From Prototheca cutis (lineage: Eukaryota; Chlorophyta; Trebouxiophyceae; Chlorellales; Chlorellaceae): a stretch of 27,529 nt of DNA. Positions 10,185 through 20,124 of this stretch are shown here, piece by piece (position 1 is the first letter of the stretch; every line of letters begins with the position of its first letter). A model generated the notes under the pieces. The model did not search any database. It worked only from the letters and a program-made list of their open reading frames with translations, and was not told the origin of the DNA. Location: assembly GCA_002897115.2 (NCBI GenBank), contig BCIH01000011.1:1-27529 (forward strand), read 5' to 3'. The translations under genes and the position numbers were made by a program.

Positions 10185-11254
10185 GATGCCGGCACTGCCA
10201 CTGGACTCGGACCTCTGATGCAGGCCGCAAGCGTGGCAAGGAGCCCGAAGGGTTCGGGACCTTCATGCAAGGGACGTTTGGGCCCCACTACTCGACACCA
10301 TGCTGAAGGTCCTCCCGCAAACAAAACCCGCCCTCACCTGAGGCGATGTGCCATCGCCGCCTAAAAAGTCGAAGCTCAGGCATTACACACAATCTCACGT
10401 CCCACGTTCATCAGAGTGGGGCAACCTGCCGCTGGGCGCAGGGCATGGGGCTAGGAAACACCAAACTCCGGGAGCTGTTCAACTCTCTAAAGTGATCCAC
10501 CAAGGTCTCGAGCCCTGCCGCGGCCCCAATGGCACAAGCCGAATGGGGAGTAAACAGTCGAATATGCGGAGTGGTCTTTCATGGGGCACGATGAGTGGAC
10601 AGTCGCTGTATTTGAGTATCGGGGCCGCTGCGGACTCGGGATGTGCCCTCCCTAGGGATGGGATTCCTCCACCAAAAAGGGGGCGGCCCCCTGTCGGCCG
10701 TGGGGCCGCCAACAGCATCCCAGCCCCGGGACTGCCTGGACTACATATCGCTCGCATGAACCCGTCCTTTCAGGTGTGTGCAACATTTGACTTTGTATGT
10801 TACACTTTACCGGGCGCTAAGGGAAAGAAGGAAGGACCGGCTGCCTAATGTATGAGACGGGACAGCAGCCAGCGCAAGAAGAGCAGTACATGCAAGGGAC
10901 ATCGCACGCCGGCGCGATGCGGCGCCGGCTGCATATATACGGCCAGACTGGGGTGGTGGGTGTGGCTCGTCGGGCACGAGGGGCTCTCGAGTGCGTCGCC
11001 AGGAGTACAGTGGCCCTGGATGGCAGAGCGTGCCGTGGAGAGAAAACAGGGACAAGTCCACGGGGAGGAACAGTCATCGATGGTTACTCACGCAGTCGGA
11101 TGATGCAAATGTGCGACCAGTTGGTGTGATCATTGGTACAAAGAAAGGAACGCTGCAGCCGCCTCGCCTCGCAGGAAAATGATGACGGTGCAGGCAGCAG
11201 GCCAAATAACATTGGCAGCCGAAAAGCAAGACGACAAAACCGTGCGGCCATGCA
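10185..11254. other. Intergenic region: lipase promoter side and dioxygenase 3' side
   Basis: The lipase is transcribed leftwards from about 10184 and the dioxygenase ends at 11255, both on the minus strand, so this 1.07-kb stretch holds the lipase promoter/5' UTR and the dioxygenase 3' UTR. It contains two perfect GC-rich inverted repeats (10682-10710 and 10908-10929), the second followed by an AT-rich catatatac (about 10932-10940). A minus-strand TGTAA is at 10804-10800. ORFs of up to 166 codons here show no recognisable protein. Confidence 0.45.
10800..10804 (-). promoter_or_regulatory. Candidate TGTAA polyadenylation signal of the xanthine dioxygenase gene
   Basis: The plus strand reads TTACA. 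It lies about 450 bases past the dioxygenase stop, which would make a long but plausible algal 3' UTR. A chance occurrence cannot be excluded. Confidence 0.3.
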
Positions 11255-12620
11255 TCACGCGGCAGCAGCGAGGATATCGTCCTCGACTGGTCCCGCCGGC
11301 CAGTCGGAGGCGGCCAGGTTGCACTGGTGGAAAGCGCGCACGGTGTCTGGCCCCAGCGCGCCGACGACCGAGTGCAGGACGCCGCGGTTGTGGAACAGCA
11401 CCAGGTCGCCCGCGGACCAGTCGTGAGGGTAGACCCGAGCAGGGGTGATGCCCGGGCGCAGCATGAGGTCGAGCAGCCGCCGAACCTCGACCAGGTCAGT
11501 GACCACGCCGCCGGCGGGCAGGATGTCGCCCTCAGATGGCTCCACCCCGGCAGGCAGGGGCGCCACCTCCAGGGCCTGCACCGCACTCGGGTGGATTTGA
11601 AGGGACAGCTGCCCCGTCACGGGGTTGCGCCAGCACGCGGGCAGGACCTGGAGCTCGTCGGTCGACCAGGCCGGGAGGTCCTCCGCCGTCATCTCCAGCC
11701 CCTCGCTCACCAGGCCCAGCCCCGTGGGCAGCGACCTCGCGGGGGCCATCCAGGTGTAGGGGTGCGGCGCGTACCGCACCCGCGTGCGCAGCGCCAGCGA
11801 CCGGACTGGGACGGGAAGCGCAGCCAGCACCGCCACGCCGCGGGTAAACGCGGTCGTGCCCAGCGGCACGGGCAGCTCCTCGCCCGTGCCGTCGTCGTAG
11901 CGCACGACCTGCGGCTCCCCCGCCGGCGCCGTGTGCGCGTACAGCGACGTCACCCTGGGCGGCGCCAGCNGGCCGTACAACGCTGCGTCGATGTGCCAGC
12001 GGTAGTAGCGGGTCACGCCCGCGGCCTCGTCCTCGAGGCTCACAGGGTCGCGGTGGAAGGTGCGGTGGTGTGGGTGCTTGAGCTTGGCCTCGGCCAGGCC
12101 CCAGTGGTCATGCACGGTGCCGTTGCCAATCAGCTGCACCTGGGGCACGCTCGGGATGGTCTTCAAGTCCGGGTGCAGGATCGACTGGACCTGCTTGCCC
12201 GTCTGCAATTGTTGTTCGGGGAGGGTTTGGTGCACAGGTTGAACGGTTGTTGTGGGGGGAGCGGTTCTTGTTGTGGGGAATAGTTGTCGACGATAGCATG
12301 GCAGAGATTGATGGGTATGTGTGTATGCACCGTCCTCACCACCCATCCCCACTAACCTTGTTGTTGCCATGGCCATAGGACTCGCAGGTGGGATCAAAGG
12401 CCTTGGTCAAGCGGTACTGCTGCTCGGGAGTGAGATCCAGCCCCCGGAACAGAACCACATCGTGCTCGTACAGCAGGTTCTCCAGGGCCTTGAACTGCTC
12501 GTCGGTGAATTCGGCGGGGTCAAAGCCGGAGACCACCTCCACTCCAAAACCCTGGAAGTACTCCGGGTCGGCAGTGGGCGGGAGCGGCACGGCCCGGGTC
12601 TCAATCTGGGCATTGACCAT
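11255..12620 (-). CDS. Fe(II)/2-oxoglutarate-dependent xanthine dioxygenase, XanA-like (TauD/TfdA fold)
   Basis: Predicted to oxidise xanthine to urate using 2-oxoglutarate, O2 and Fe(II), a molybdenum-free alternative to xanthine dehydrogenase in purine-nitrogen use. Two exons, 12620-12357 and 12202-11255, join in phase 0 across a 154-base GT-AG intron and give 403 residues; ATG 12620 is the only good start. The N-terminal VVLFRGLDLTPEQ segment is typical of TauD-fold enzymes. Metal ligands are H158 and D160 in WHIDAALYG, and H365 in RGVLHSVVG. Arg, Gln and Asn stand 12, 16 and 18 residues after the distal His. An acidic pair sits 12-13 residues, a Lys 28 and a Gln 49 residues before the first His. 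These spacings match, within one residue, the substrate and cosubstrate positions I recall for Aspergillus nidulans XanA. It is divergent from the sugar transporter. One ambiguous base (11970) gives one unknown residue. A related TauD-family specificity is the alternative. Confidence 0.82.
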
Positions 12621-13558
12621 GATGGATTGGGAGTTTGGGGCAAGCGGAGAGCGGGTGCGGGGTGCGCTGCTTGCTGGAAAGCAGGTGGGAAGCCCTAAAT
12701 CGGACGNCCGGAATGCGAAGGGGAGGCCCGAAAGGAAACGAGTTTNCGCGTCGAACAAGAAGTCGGTCGAAAGGCAACGAATACCAGAGAGGTATTTGGA
12801 AGCGTTTGTGGTGGGACTGGTATGGGGGCCTGGGTCTTAAATACTTTCGGGCCGGTAAAAACCTGCCCGCGGTGCCGGGGATTGTAGGGCAGCCTGTAGG
12901 GGCTGCAAAAACCCTACACGCGGTAGGGCAGCCAAAACGTGACTGGGCGATGTGCACGCAATCTGCGCCTAGGACAACCCCCCAGTCTGTTCGCTCCCGC
13001 AGCAATTCACGCGCACGCCAGCGTGCATGTCTTAAGGTCCTATGTGCTCAATTGGGTCTCCTGGGAAACCCGCTGGCTAGGTCCCAGGGGGTCTCCAAAG
13101 TCCCGCTGCCAGTCCAGATTGCAGTAGGAACGATCCCGTAAGCGGGAAGGTCACCCCCGTTGAAGGCGCGTCTCTCCGGGCCACAGCAAGCGTTCATGCG
13201 CCAAATAAATACGCATGTTTGTAAGGAGTTGTCTATCTCGAGCGCGCGGTCCAAGGAGCTAGGAGCAGTTGCCGGACCACCCAGGACAAACGGGTGGGTC
13301 CGTGTGCCCTTAGGGCTTTGTGCACCCATCGTCCAACACAAGAATATACTTGCACCAACCCTTACATGTCGAATCCGCCGGTTGAGTCCCAGCAACCCAT
13401 CACCAGTGCCAGTCCGGTTCACGTCTCGTATCGAAGGGGCCGGCAGCCGCCCGAAAGTTTGAACACGGGTTCTCCCTGGGTGTACATTCGCGTGTACCGC
13501 ACTGCAGTTTCCACCGCCTGATCTTTTTAGCCCCGCGCCGTCTGCGGGTCACACCCAA
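12621..13558. promoter_or_regulatory. Divergent promoter region of the XanA-like and pGlcT-like genes
   Basis: The two flanking genes point away from each other, so both promoters and 5' UTRs must lie in these 938 bases. I see no clear TATA box. The region contains ORFs of 100-168 codons on both strands with no recognisable family and two ambiguous bases (12707, 12746). Its clearest structure is the imperfect repeat and palindrome cluster at 12853-12933. Confidence 0.55.
12853..12933. repeat. Imperfect tandem repeat with nested palindromes
   Basis: An 11-mer GTAGGGCAGCC occurs twice (12884-12894 and 12923-12933). Each copy is preceded by an AAAAACC...CGCGGT block, so the unit is about 40-50 bases. 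Two short inverted repeats are nested in it: GCAGCC/GGCTGC, and CCCTAC/GTAGGG around ACGCG. The location between divergent genes suggests a protein-binding cluster, but no known factor site is recognised. Confidence 0.6.
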
Positions 13559-15594
13559 ATGATCCGAGTTCGACAGGGGTTGTTGATCCCTCCGATCGGG
13601 GCAGAGCGGGCCCGACTCATTCGGCGACACTCGGTCAGATCAGCCCTGCATGCTCGAGGGCCCCGGCTGCCACCCATGAGCCGGCGACTGGCAGTGCAGT
13701 CCAGCGGATCGCACCCCGGCTCCCCGCCAATCTACCCCCAATCCCTTGATATGGCCCGACCGCACGCGCTGCCGGGCATCATGGGTCTAGCCGTGGGCAC
13801 GGCTGCCATGGGCGGCGTCTGCTTTGGCTACCACCTGGGCGTGGTCAACGGCCCGCTGCCGGCCATCGCCGCGGACCTGGGCTTCCAGCACAGCACTTTT
13901 CTGCAGGGCCTGGTGCGATGGGCAGATTCCTGCGTTTTACCCGAGCGCGGGCGGGTTGACCGGCTGGCTAGCTGGGAGGGGGGAATGGTGTTTGGGGGAG
14001 GTGTGGTAGAAAGGCATGGCCTGGCACTCTGGGCAATGACATTGGTATCCCACATCAGCCTTTGGGCACACGCACACACACGCGCGCGCGTGCACGCACA
14101 CACACGCACACATGCGCACACACGCGCACACACGCGCACACACACACACACATCGACCCACGCAAAAAAAAGCACGGCAGGTGGTGAGCACGTTGTTGGC
14201 CTGCGCGGCGGCGGGGTCGCTGGGCGGCAGCGGCCTGGCCGACCGGCTGGGGCGTGCGCGTGCTTTCCGGCTGGTGGCTCTTCCCCTGATTGCGGGCCCG
14301 TTGATCAGCGCCGCGGCGGGGTCGGCGACGACCATGCTGGCCGGCCGGGCGGTGACGGGTCTGGGCATCGGCCTCAGCTCCGCGCTAGTGCCCGTGTACA
14401 TCTCCGAGATCGCGCCGCCCCGCCGCCGGGGAACGCTGGGCACCCTCAATCAGGTGGTCATCTGCCTGGGCATCCTGGGCGCGCTGGCACTCAACGTCGC
14501 CGTCCCAGCAAGCCGCTGGCGTGAACTCTTCGTCCTCGGGGCCCTGCCGGCCCTTTTATTGCTGCTCGGTGAGTGCATGGCATTGATGTTTGTCTGCTTG
14601 TTAGTTTTCCGGCACGAGGGGTGAGATACACACGCCAATGGATGCCCAAACCCGCAAAGACTGTACAATAACAAGCAACAGGTGCGCTGTTTGTGGCGCC
14701 CGAGACGCCCAGCTGGCTGGCGATGCACGGGCATGGCGAGCGGGCCGCGGCTACCGCTGAGAGACTGTGGGGTCCCGGCGGCGAGGCGCTGCTAGGCAGC
14801 GACGTGGCTGGCGCGAGCAAGACCGACGGCGGGCGTGCTGCCGCGGGGTGGGCCGAAGCGCTGCGCAACCGCGGAGCGCTGACGGGTGCGGCACTGTACG
14901 TGCTGCAGCAATTTAGTGGCATCAACGCCATCGTCTACTTTTCATCCTCTGTGTTTGAGGTCAGTATGTGCTTTAATTTTTTTTTCCATCAGCTTTTTGT
15001 TCTTCCCAACAAGCAAACAAACAGAAAACAAGTCGACAAACAATGCAGCGTGCGGGCTTTGCGTCGGCGGCGGCAGCCAGCGCGGCGGTGGGCACTGTGA
15101 ACGTGCTGGGTTCGGTGGCTGCTGCGGGCGTGATTGAGCGGCTGGGGCGTCAGTACCTGCTGAGTCGGAGCTGGCTGGGCATGGGAGCTGCCATGCTGGC
15201 CATGGCCGGGACCATGGCCTGGCCCGGACTGGAGCACGCGGCCGCGACGGTGGCCGTGGGCGGCACGTTGGTGTACGTTCTCGCCTTTTCCTTGGGCGCG
15301 GGGCCCATCCCCGCGCTGCTCGTCCCGGAAATCACGCCCGCGCACCTCCGGGGCAAGGCCATGGCCCTGGCCATGGGCACGCACTGGGTCTGCAACTGGG
15401 TGGTGGGCCAGGTGTTCCTGGCGGCCGTCGACGCCTTTTCCGTTCCAGCGCTCTACTGCTTCTTCGGAGCCGTCTGCCTGCTGTCGGCGCGGTTTGCAGC
15501 GACCATCCCCCAGCCGGTCAATGCCGGGGTGCTCAGGGAGGCCACGGTCGAGACGGGCATGGGCAGTGAGGCGGAGGACGAACCAGCGCTCTGA
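13559..15594 (+). CDS. Plastidic glucose transporter-like sugar porter (pGlcT type, MFS)
   Basis: Predicted 12-TM major facilitator carrying glucose, most likely across the inner plastid envelope to export starch-breakdown sugar. Four exons (13559-13912, 14181-14568, 14682-14959, 15049-15594) join in phase through GT-AG introns to 521 residues. The first 60 or so residues are rich in Arg, Ser and Pro and poor in acidic residues, like a chloroplast transit peptide; ATG 13559 is therefore preferred over the later ATGs near 13676 and 13751. Hallmarks in order: FGYHLGVVNGPL, VVSTLLACAAAGSLGG, ADRLGRARAF, VPVYISEIAPPRRRG, APETPSWL (sugar-porter PESPRWL site), QQFSGINAIVYFSSSVF and FSLGAGPIPALLVPEI. 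A later LRGKAMALAMGTHWVCNW segment also matches land-plant pGlcT. The usual C-terminal PETKGRSLEEIE-like motif is replaced by a short acidic tail. Intron 1 holds a CA/CG microsatellite. Sugar specificity and organelle are inferred from family likeness. Confidence 0.92.
14067..14152 (+). repeat. CA/CG alternating purine-pyrimidine microsatellite in transporter intron 1
   Basis: About 86 bases of almost uninterrupted alternating purine-pyrimidine dinucleotides (CA with CG interruptions) lie about 30 bases before the exon 2 acceptor. Such tracts can adopt Z-DNA and vary in length between strains. Confidence 0.95.
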
Positions 15595-16196
15595 CCTGCT
15601 GAGCAGGTTTTGTTTTTTCGGTGACCCATCTTTCTTCCCCGTCTCTCGAGTTTGCTGTTTGGGTCCGTGCATGCCATTACTCTGCGTCGACCCGACAGCG
15701 ACCTTGGCACTGGGAGTATGTGGCATTTTCTGCCCCAGACCGCTGCGGCCAAGCCATCCTGGAGTTTTGTTTGATCCCCCCCGCGCTGCACGGTCGCCTG
15801 TCGCCGCACACAGCCGTGTGTGCGCGCATGCATGCATGCGTGCTGTTACGTGGGCACACCACACCACCCGCCTCGCCGCGGTTTGTACAGCACGTGTTTC
15901 CGCGAGTATTGCCTTTTTGTCTCCAGCCAAGGGTGAAGATGCACATTCCTCAAGCTGTGCTCATGAGGCCTGGGCATCTGCCTTTCAGTCAACCATAGTG
16001 AGAGCGCGTGCTCATTGAGACACAGATTACAGCCCTGCACGCAAGGAGCGATTAAAGGCCAACAACAGAGTACGCATAGCAAGTGGGCGCGTCACGCAAG
16101 GATCCAGGCAAGAGGGAGATGATGCACTGGACGGGAGCCTGCGCAGTCTGCTGCCAACGGAAGGAGAGGCACGAGGGGAACCCGGCACCACCCCGG
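15595..16196. other. Intergenic region downstream of the sugar transporter
   Basis: This should include the transporter 3' UTR, but I find no TGTAA on the plus strand in these 600 bases. A CATG-rich tract (gcatgcatgcatgcg) is at about 15826-15840. A minus-strand TGTAA at 16031-16027 could serve the uncertain minus-strand ORF beginning at 16829. No recognised coding sequence. Confidence 0.45.
16027..16031 (-). promoter_or_regulatory. Candidate TGTAA polyadenylation signal for the 16197-16829 ORF
   Basis: The plus strand reads TTACA, 166 bases past the minus-strand stop at 16197-16199. It is the only positional support that this ORF is transcribed. Confidence 0.3.
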
Positions 16197-16829
16197 TCAT
16201 GTCACACGCACCGGCCGTGCCCGGATTCCTAGGTCCGGCGTGCAAAACGGACTCGTGTCGCCCGTCTCGGCCTGTGATGTGGGATTGCATTGCCTGACGT
16301 CACGCTCCGCGGTCCAGGACCCAGGACCGTCTTGTTGCCCAGTGCCATCTGTCGCTGCACATACCCATGTTCCCCTCAAGACCCAGAAACGAATAGAAGG
16401 GTCTGGCCGGAAAGATAACACACCATGGACCCGCACCTGGAACCGGGGCGCGTGGGCTGGCCGTCGCCGATCCAAACCAGAGGGTGTGCCCACGACTGCG
16501 CCCATGCTGGCACAGCTGGCGCACTCCTCCTCTGTTGCTGATGCTTGCGTGCTGCCCCTTGTCGTCAGTGGGGACTGACTCGGGGACGCATCCTCCTCCA
16601 CCAGCTCCTCCGAGTCAAGCTCGCGGAAATAGGCCGCGTCCATGTGTGGGGGCGGAAGAGGGAGTTTGGGGGGAGCCGTCTGCACCTGCCGCGCCATTGG
16701 CACCGCGCCATGGCATTTCCTGGGAGTCGCGAGCGCCTCGTCGTCACGAACGTCCGCAGTTTCAGCATGAACATCTGCATCCATAACTGGAGCAGCGAGC
16801 TTGCCTGGAGCGCTGTGCGTCGCTCGCAT
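16197..16829 (-). CDS. Hypothetical acidic protein (uncertain gene)
   Basis: A 210-codon ORF from an ATG at 16829. Residues 15-105 are acidic with many Ala, Glu, Asp, Pro and Ser, including the segment YFRELDSEELVEED and a Pro-rich stretch PPKLPLPPP. This resembles a disordered coding region more than random GC-rich frame. The second half is less coding-like and may be intronic: a donor after Phe-Gln near residue 131 (gtgcgg) and an acceptor about 24 codons before the stop would join in phase 0 and give a shorter protein. No domain, signal peptide or membrane segment is recognised. A minus-strand TGTAA lies 166 bases downstream. It may be a lineage-specific gene, an exon of a larger gene, or not a gene. 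Confidence 0.33.
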   Translation of the reverse strand: MRATHSAPGKLAAPVMDADVHAETADVRDDEALATPRKCHGAVPMARQVQTAPPKLPLPPPHMDAAYFRELDSEELVEEDASPSQSPLTTRGSTQASATEEECASCASMGAVVGTPSGLDRRRPAHAPRFQVRVHGVLSFRPDPSIRFWVLRGTWVCAATDGTGQQDGPGSWTAERDVRQCNPTSQAETGDTSPFCTPDLGIRARPVRVT

Positions 16830-17945
16830 AGATCGACGGGGATCTCAAGAACCTAATCAGACCCCTGCAGGGCCGTCCCACGGGTACCAACATGGCAGTT
16901 CTGCAACTGCCACGTGGATCTTAGCCCGTCCAGGGCCCACATGGTACCACCCCTGAACATGGACAGCACTTTCGTGGCCCTTGAGAGTTGGCAGCCCAGG
17001 TTTTCCAGGTCCTGGGTGGTTCGCCCGCTTTCACGCGGCAACTCACTCCACGGCATGTCAGTTCAGCTCAGCATGCATCCACATGCAGTCATGCAAGCAT
17101 GCAATCCGCACGAACCAGGCACGACTGTCGCATCGATCACCAAGATGTCATCACATGCAACCGCATGCCCCACCCCAACAAAAAGCAGCCAGGTGCACTC
17201 CAGTTCCTCCCTGGGAACCCACGGGGGAGCTACTGCTCAGCTGCTCACCTGCTCAGACGGAAACCTTGGACGGCCTTGGATCCAGTAATGCGCGGCCTGA
17301 GGACGTGCGTGAAATGGCGATCGCGAAGGAGCTTGCAACGGACGAGGTTTGCTGGAGCCACTGCCGAGGCCGCATCACACACCCCGGGCGAACGATGCCC
17401 CCGCCCCGCCAAAGGCCATCCCCCAACCTGCTTTCCGTCCCCGTGCGCACACATACACACCGAATAAATGCCCGACCGGCCGGTCATCACGAATCCCTAT
17501 CGCACACGGACCTGGTAAAAACGGACCCGGAGGGCTTGTTGGACTCGTCGTCGGCTGCGGTTTGTTTATCGGTGTGGCGGCCGATGGGGGAGGCCACAGC
17601 GGCGACCTGATTCCCAGAATGCTTTGATGAGCACCTGGTCCGGTCGAAAATATTTTTTTGAAAAGATACCAGAGAACGAGGGGGGTGCAACCGGTTTTAT
17701 GTTGCTGTTCAGCATCCGGCCGGTCCGATGCTCCAAACTTGGCACGAATTTTCAAACACGCAATCTCTGCAGCTGACGACCCCTGCAACGCCTAACAGCG
17801 CCAGACATGGTTCTTTCACTTACAGATAATTGTTTGCTACGGATCCGGCGTACGGCTTGGAGGACAAGCGTAATGCGCAACTGGTGGTATACGATCCGTC
17901 GCCAGGCGCCATCGTCATCGAAGACCTGCCGCTGAGGGAGACGAA
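16830..17945. other. Gene-poor region upstream of the zinc-finger gene
   Basis: Plus-strand ORFs of 124-209 codons overlap at 16914-17627 and minus-strand ORFs at 17245-17788. None has a convincing start, domain or consistent splice pattern. A minus-strand segment around 17520-17640 reads Ser/Lys/Asp/Thr-rich and could be a coding fragment. The last 250 bases probably contain the promoter and 5' UTR of the 17946 gene. I see no RNA gene. Confidence 0.4.
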
Positions 17946-19418
17946 ATGGGGAAAACGACGTTTGATTCCGTCATCATGCCGTATGACGCGCTCGATCGTA
18001 TCAAAATAACGATGGACAGGCGTCACAAGACGACCTATCATGCCGATCCCAGGACGGTCCAGGTGCGCCTGCCTGGAGGATGGAGTGTCATGCCTGCAGC
18101 CTGATGGCCGTGACGCCTCACCCTGTTGCCCCGTCCAAACGCCCGTGCAGGGGTCCAGCGTTGTCAGGATCTATTACACCTGTGGATACGGCCCGGAGAG
18201 AAAGGATCCTGGCCCTGGCAAAGGTCCCTTGGACTCCACAAAAACGGGGTGCAAAGCGGGCTTCAAGATCTTTCAGCTGAGATCAAACCCCGCGCTCATG
18301 AGAGTGGACTTTTCACGCACTATTCACACCTTCCACGGTCACCCTGTTCCAAGGTGAACGGCGTCCAGCAGCATCACGGATGCATTTCCTTGTCGTCTGG
18401 ATCCCGGCAAGCGGTGCTGGCGTTGCTGGAGCATGAACCCAACGCGAGTGTTCCCAGCATGAGACAAGCCATCAGCGACTACATCAGACGAGAGGCGCGC
18501 GTGCCAATTGGAACTAAAGTGGAGTCATCAGCCCCTGCATTGCAGCCATTTCCCGACTTCCAACGGGATCTGCTCGTCACCAACCAAACCCTCAAGTACG
18601 TGCGACCACTGTTGGCACAGGCCGTCAGGGGGTGGCTTATCAACCCTGGATGCAGCGGTCTCGAGAGGTGGCTGCATTGTCCATTCCCGTGGTCCGCTTC
18701 AATGCAGGATGATTAGAATGCGGTTTTCGTTGCTGGACCGCCTGCCAGGAGTGGGCTCAGCAGTGGTTGCTGTCCCCCAGGAGAGGCTGGAGCTAGAGCT
18801 TGAGGACGGACATCAACCGGCACCAGCCACCACAGTTCCTCAACCCGACGACGATGCTGAGCACGTGGATGACTGGTACCATCTGAGCCAGCTGGCGGAC
18901 TGCCGCCGGATCAGCCGCCGGCAGCGCCGGCCCAATCCCCGCTACGCTGAGCAGGATTCAACACGAGATAGCCATGCTGCCAGATCTCAGCAGGCTGCTG
19001 TGGACAGCCAGCTGGTCTTGCTGACCCCGAGTAGGGAATCCCAAAGTAGGGACGATGCTGGACCTCAACCCTGGGTCCTCACCAACCCCTGCAAGACTTT
19101 GTCATGAACGGCATGGTGCAGCGTTATATGCTGAAATACCCAGGTGCACCGAAGGATGACCTTCTTCGATACACCCGAGAAGCGCTGAGCACGCGCTCCC
19201 CGGAATGCATCGACAAGTGGGCAACAGAGCTAGAAGAAGGATTCTGGGTTGAAGTGCCGGTCAACTCAGGCTCTGGATCCAAGAAGCGGAAGATCGGGTG
19301 GCTGGAGCGCAGCCGCCAGAAATACAGGCGGAGGACCACAGCGAGGCCAGACGCAGCTGCAGAGGCACAGCCCCTGGTCATGGCGCTGAGCGATGCAGAA
19401 CTTGAACCTGATCCCTAG
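17946..19418 (+). CDS. Novel spliced gene: FAR1/MULE-like zinc-finger protein without transposase domain
   Basis: Five exons (17946-18062, 18151-18353, 18458-18599, 18781-19030, 19096-19418) join in phase through GT-AG introns of 65-181 bases and encode 344 residues; any one frame alone is broken. ATG 17946 starts MGKTTFDSV. Residues 46-104 have C50 in YYTCGYG, C73 in TKTGCKAGFKI, and H98, H101 and H103 in HTFHGHP. That order of Cys, gCka and HxHP resembles the WRKY-GCM1-type finger at the N terminus of FAR1 and Mutator-like transposases. A short helix (SMRQAISDYIRRE) follows. Next come an acidic linker with DDDAEHVDDWYHLSQLADC, a basic RRISRRQRRPNPRY block, a helical region and a KKRK...RRR nuclear-localisation-like segment. 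There is no DDE transposase or SWIM finger. TGTAA lies 18 bases past the stop. Likely a domesticated nuclear DNA-binding protein or a decayed transposon exon set. The gene model is more certain than the homology. Confidence 0.62.
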
Positions 19419-20124
19419 ATTGACCTGTCTTTGTATGTAAAGTACTCCCCTTGATTTGGCAACAATGGGCAATTTAATGATGATATAGATGTATAAGACG
19501 AGATTTTCTCGTGGAATCAGCCCACGCAGCACCTGCCCTGGGGCACAACCAGTGTATGTCCCAGGCCCTTGCCAACTCCAAGGCGCTTGCTGGCGGCGCG
19601 TTTGAAGAATGCCAAGGGCCGCCGCACGAGAAACCGACATAACCGCACAGCTACAACTCCCATTTGCATCCTCAATCCCAGAAATAGCTTCATTATCTTG
19701 ATTTCTGGAGTTGACAGGCGCTTCAAGGGCCTGCACGCGCGGTTTGGCGGTCCCCTCCTCCGCAGCTGCGCAGCCCCCGACCGTCGAAGGGTGATTGCCC
19801 ACGAGCGCGCTCTTTTCTGACCCCACCCTGTTCTCATACTGGATTTTTGGTGCGGAACAAATAATTTCGCGCGGTCGTACAAGGGGGTGCTGCGCGGGTG
19901 GTGCACCGGAGGGCCTGGAAGGGATTTTCGGGAATCGTTGAATGCTCCGGGTGGAGGCTTGGTTGGAGCTGGCCGCCCTGGCAGCGCAACTTGCCAACAC
20001 TCCAAGTCTGTGTCCCCACAGCCCCTTCCTCCTGTCTCTGCAAGCCCGCCTTGCCTTGGATTGACCCCAGTGCCAACCCAGAAGGGAGGGATTGTCACAG
20101 TGTGGCACGGTTTCACCAGGATTA
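19419..20124. other. Intergenic region between two convergent genes
   Basis: This holds the 3' UTRs of the plus-strand zinc-finger gene and the minus-strand helicase. The first 80 bases are AT-rich. No minus-strand TGTAA for the helicase is seen. The 300-codon minus-strand frame that crosses this region has no family likeness and is treated as chance. Confidence 0.5.
19436..19440 (+). promoter_or_regulatory. TGTAA polyadenylation signal of the zinc-finger gene
   Basis: TGTAA starts 18 bases after the TAG stop at 19416-19418. It sits in an AT-rich stretch that contrasts with the coding region, which supports a real transcript end. Confidence 0.55.

Noticed and set aside
16914..17627. Overlapping plus-strand ORFs of 92-209 codons
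   Set aside because: Composition is His/Pro/Cys-rich and repetitive, no domain or consistent splice pattern was found, and nearby frames are equally open.
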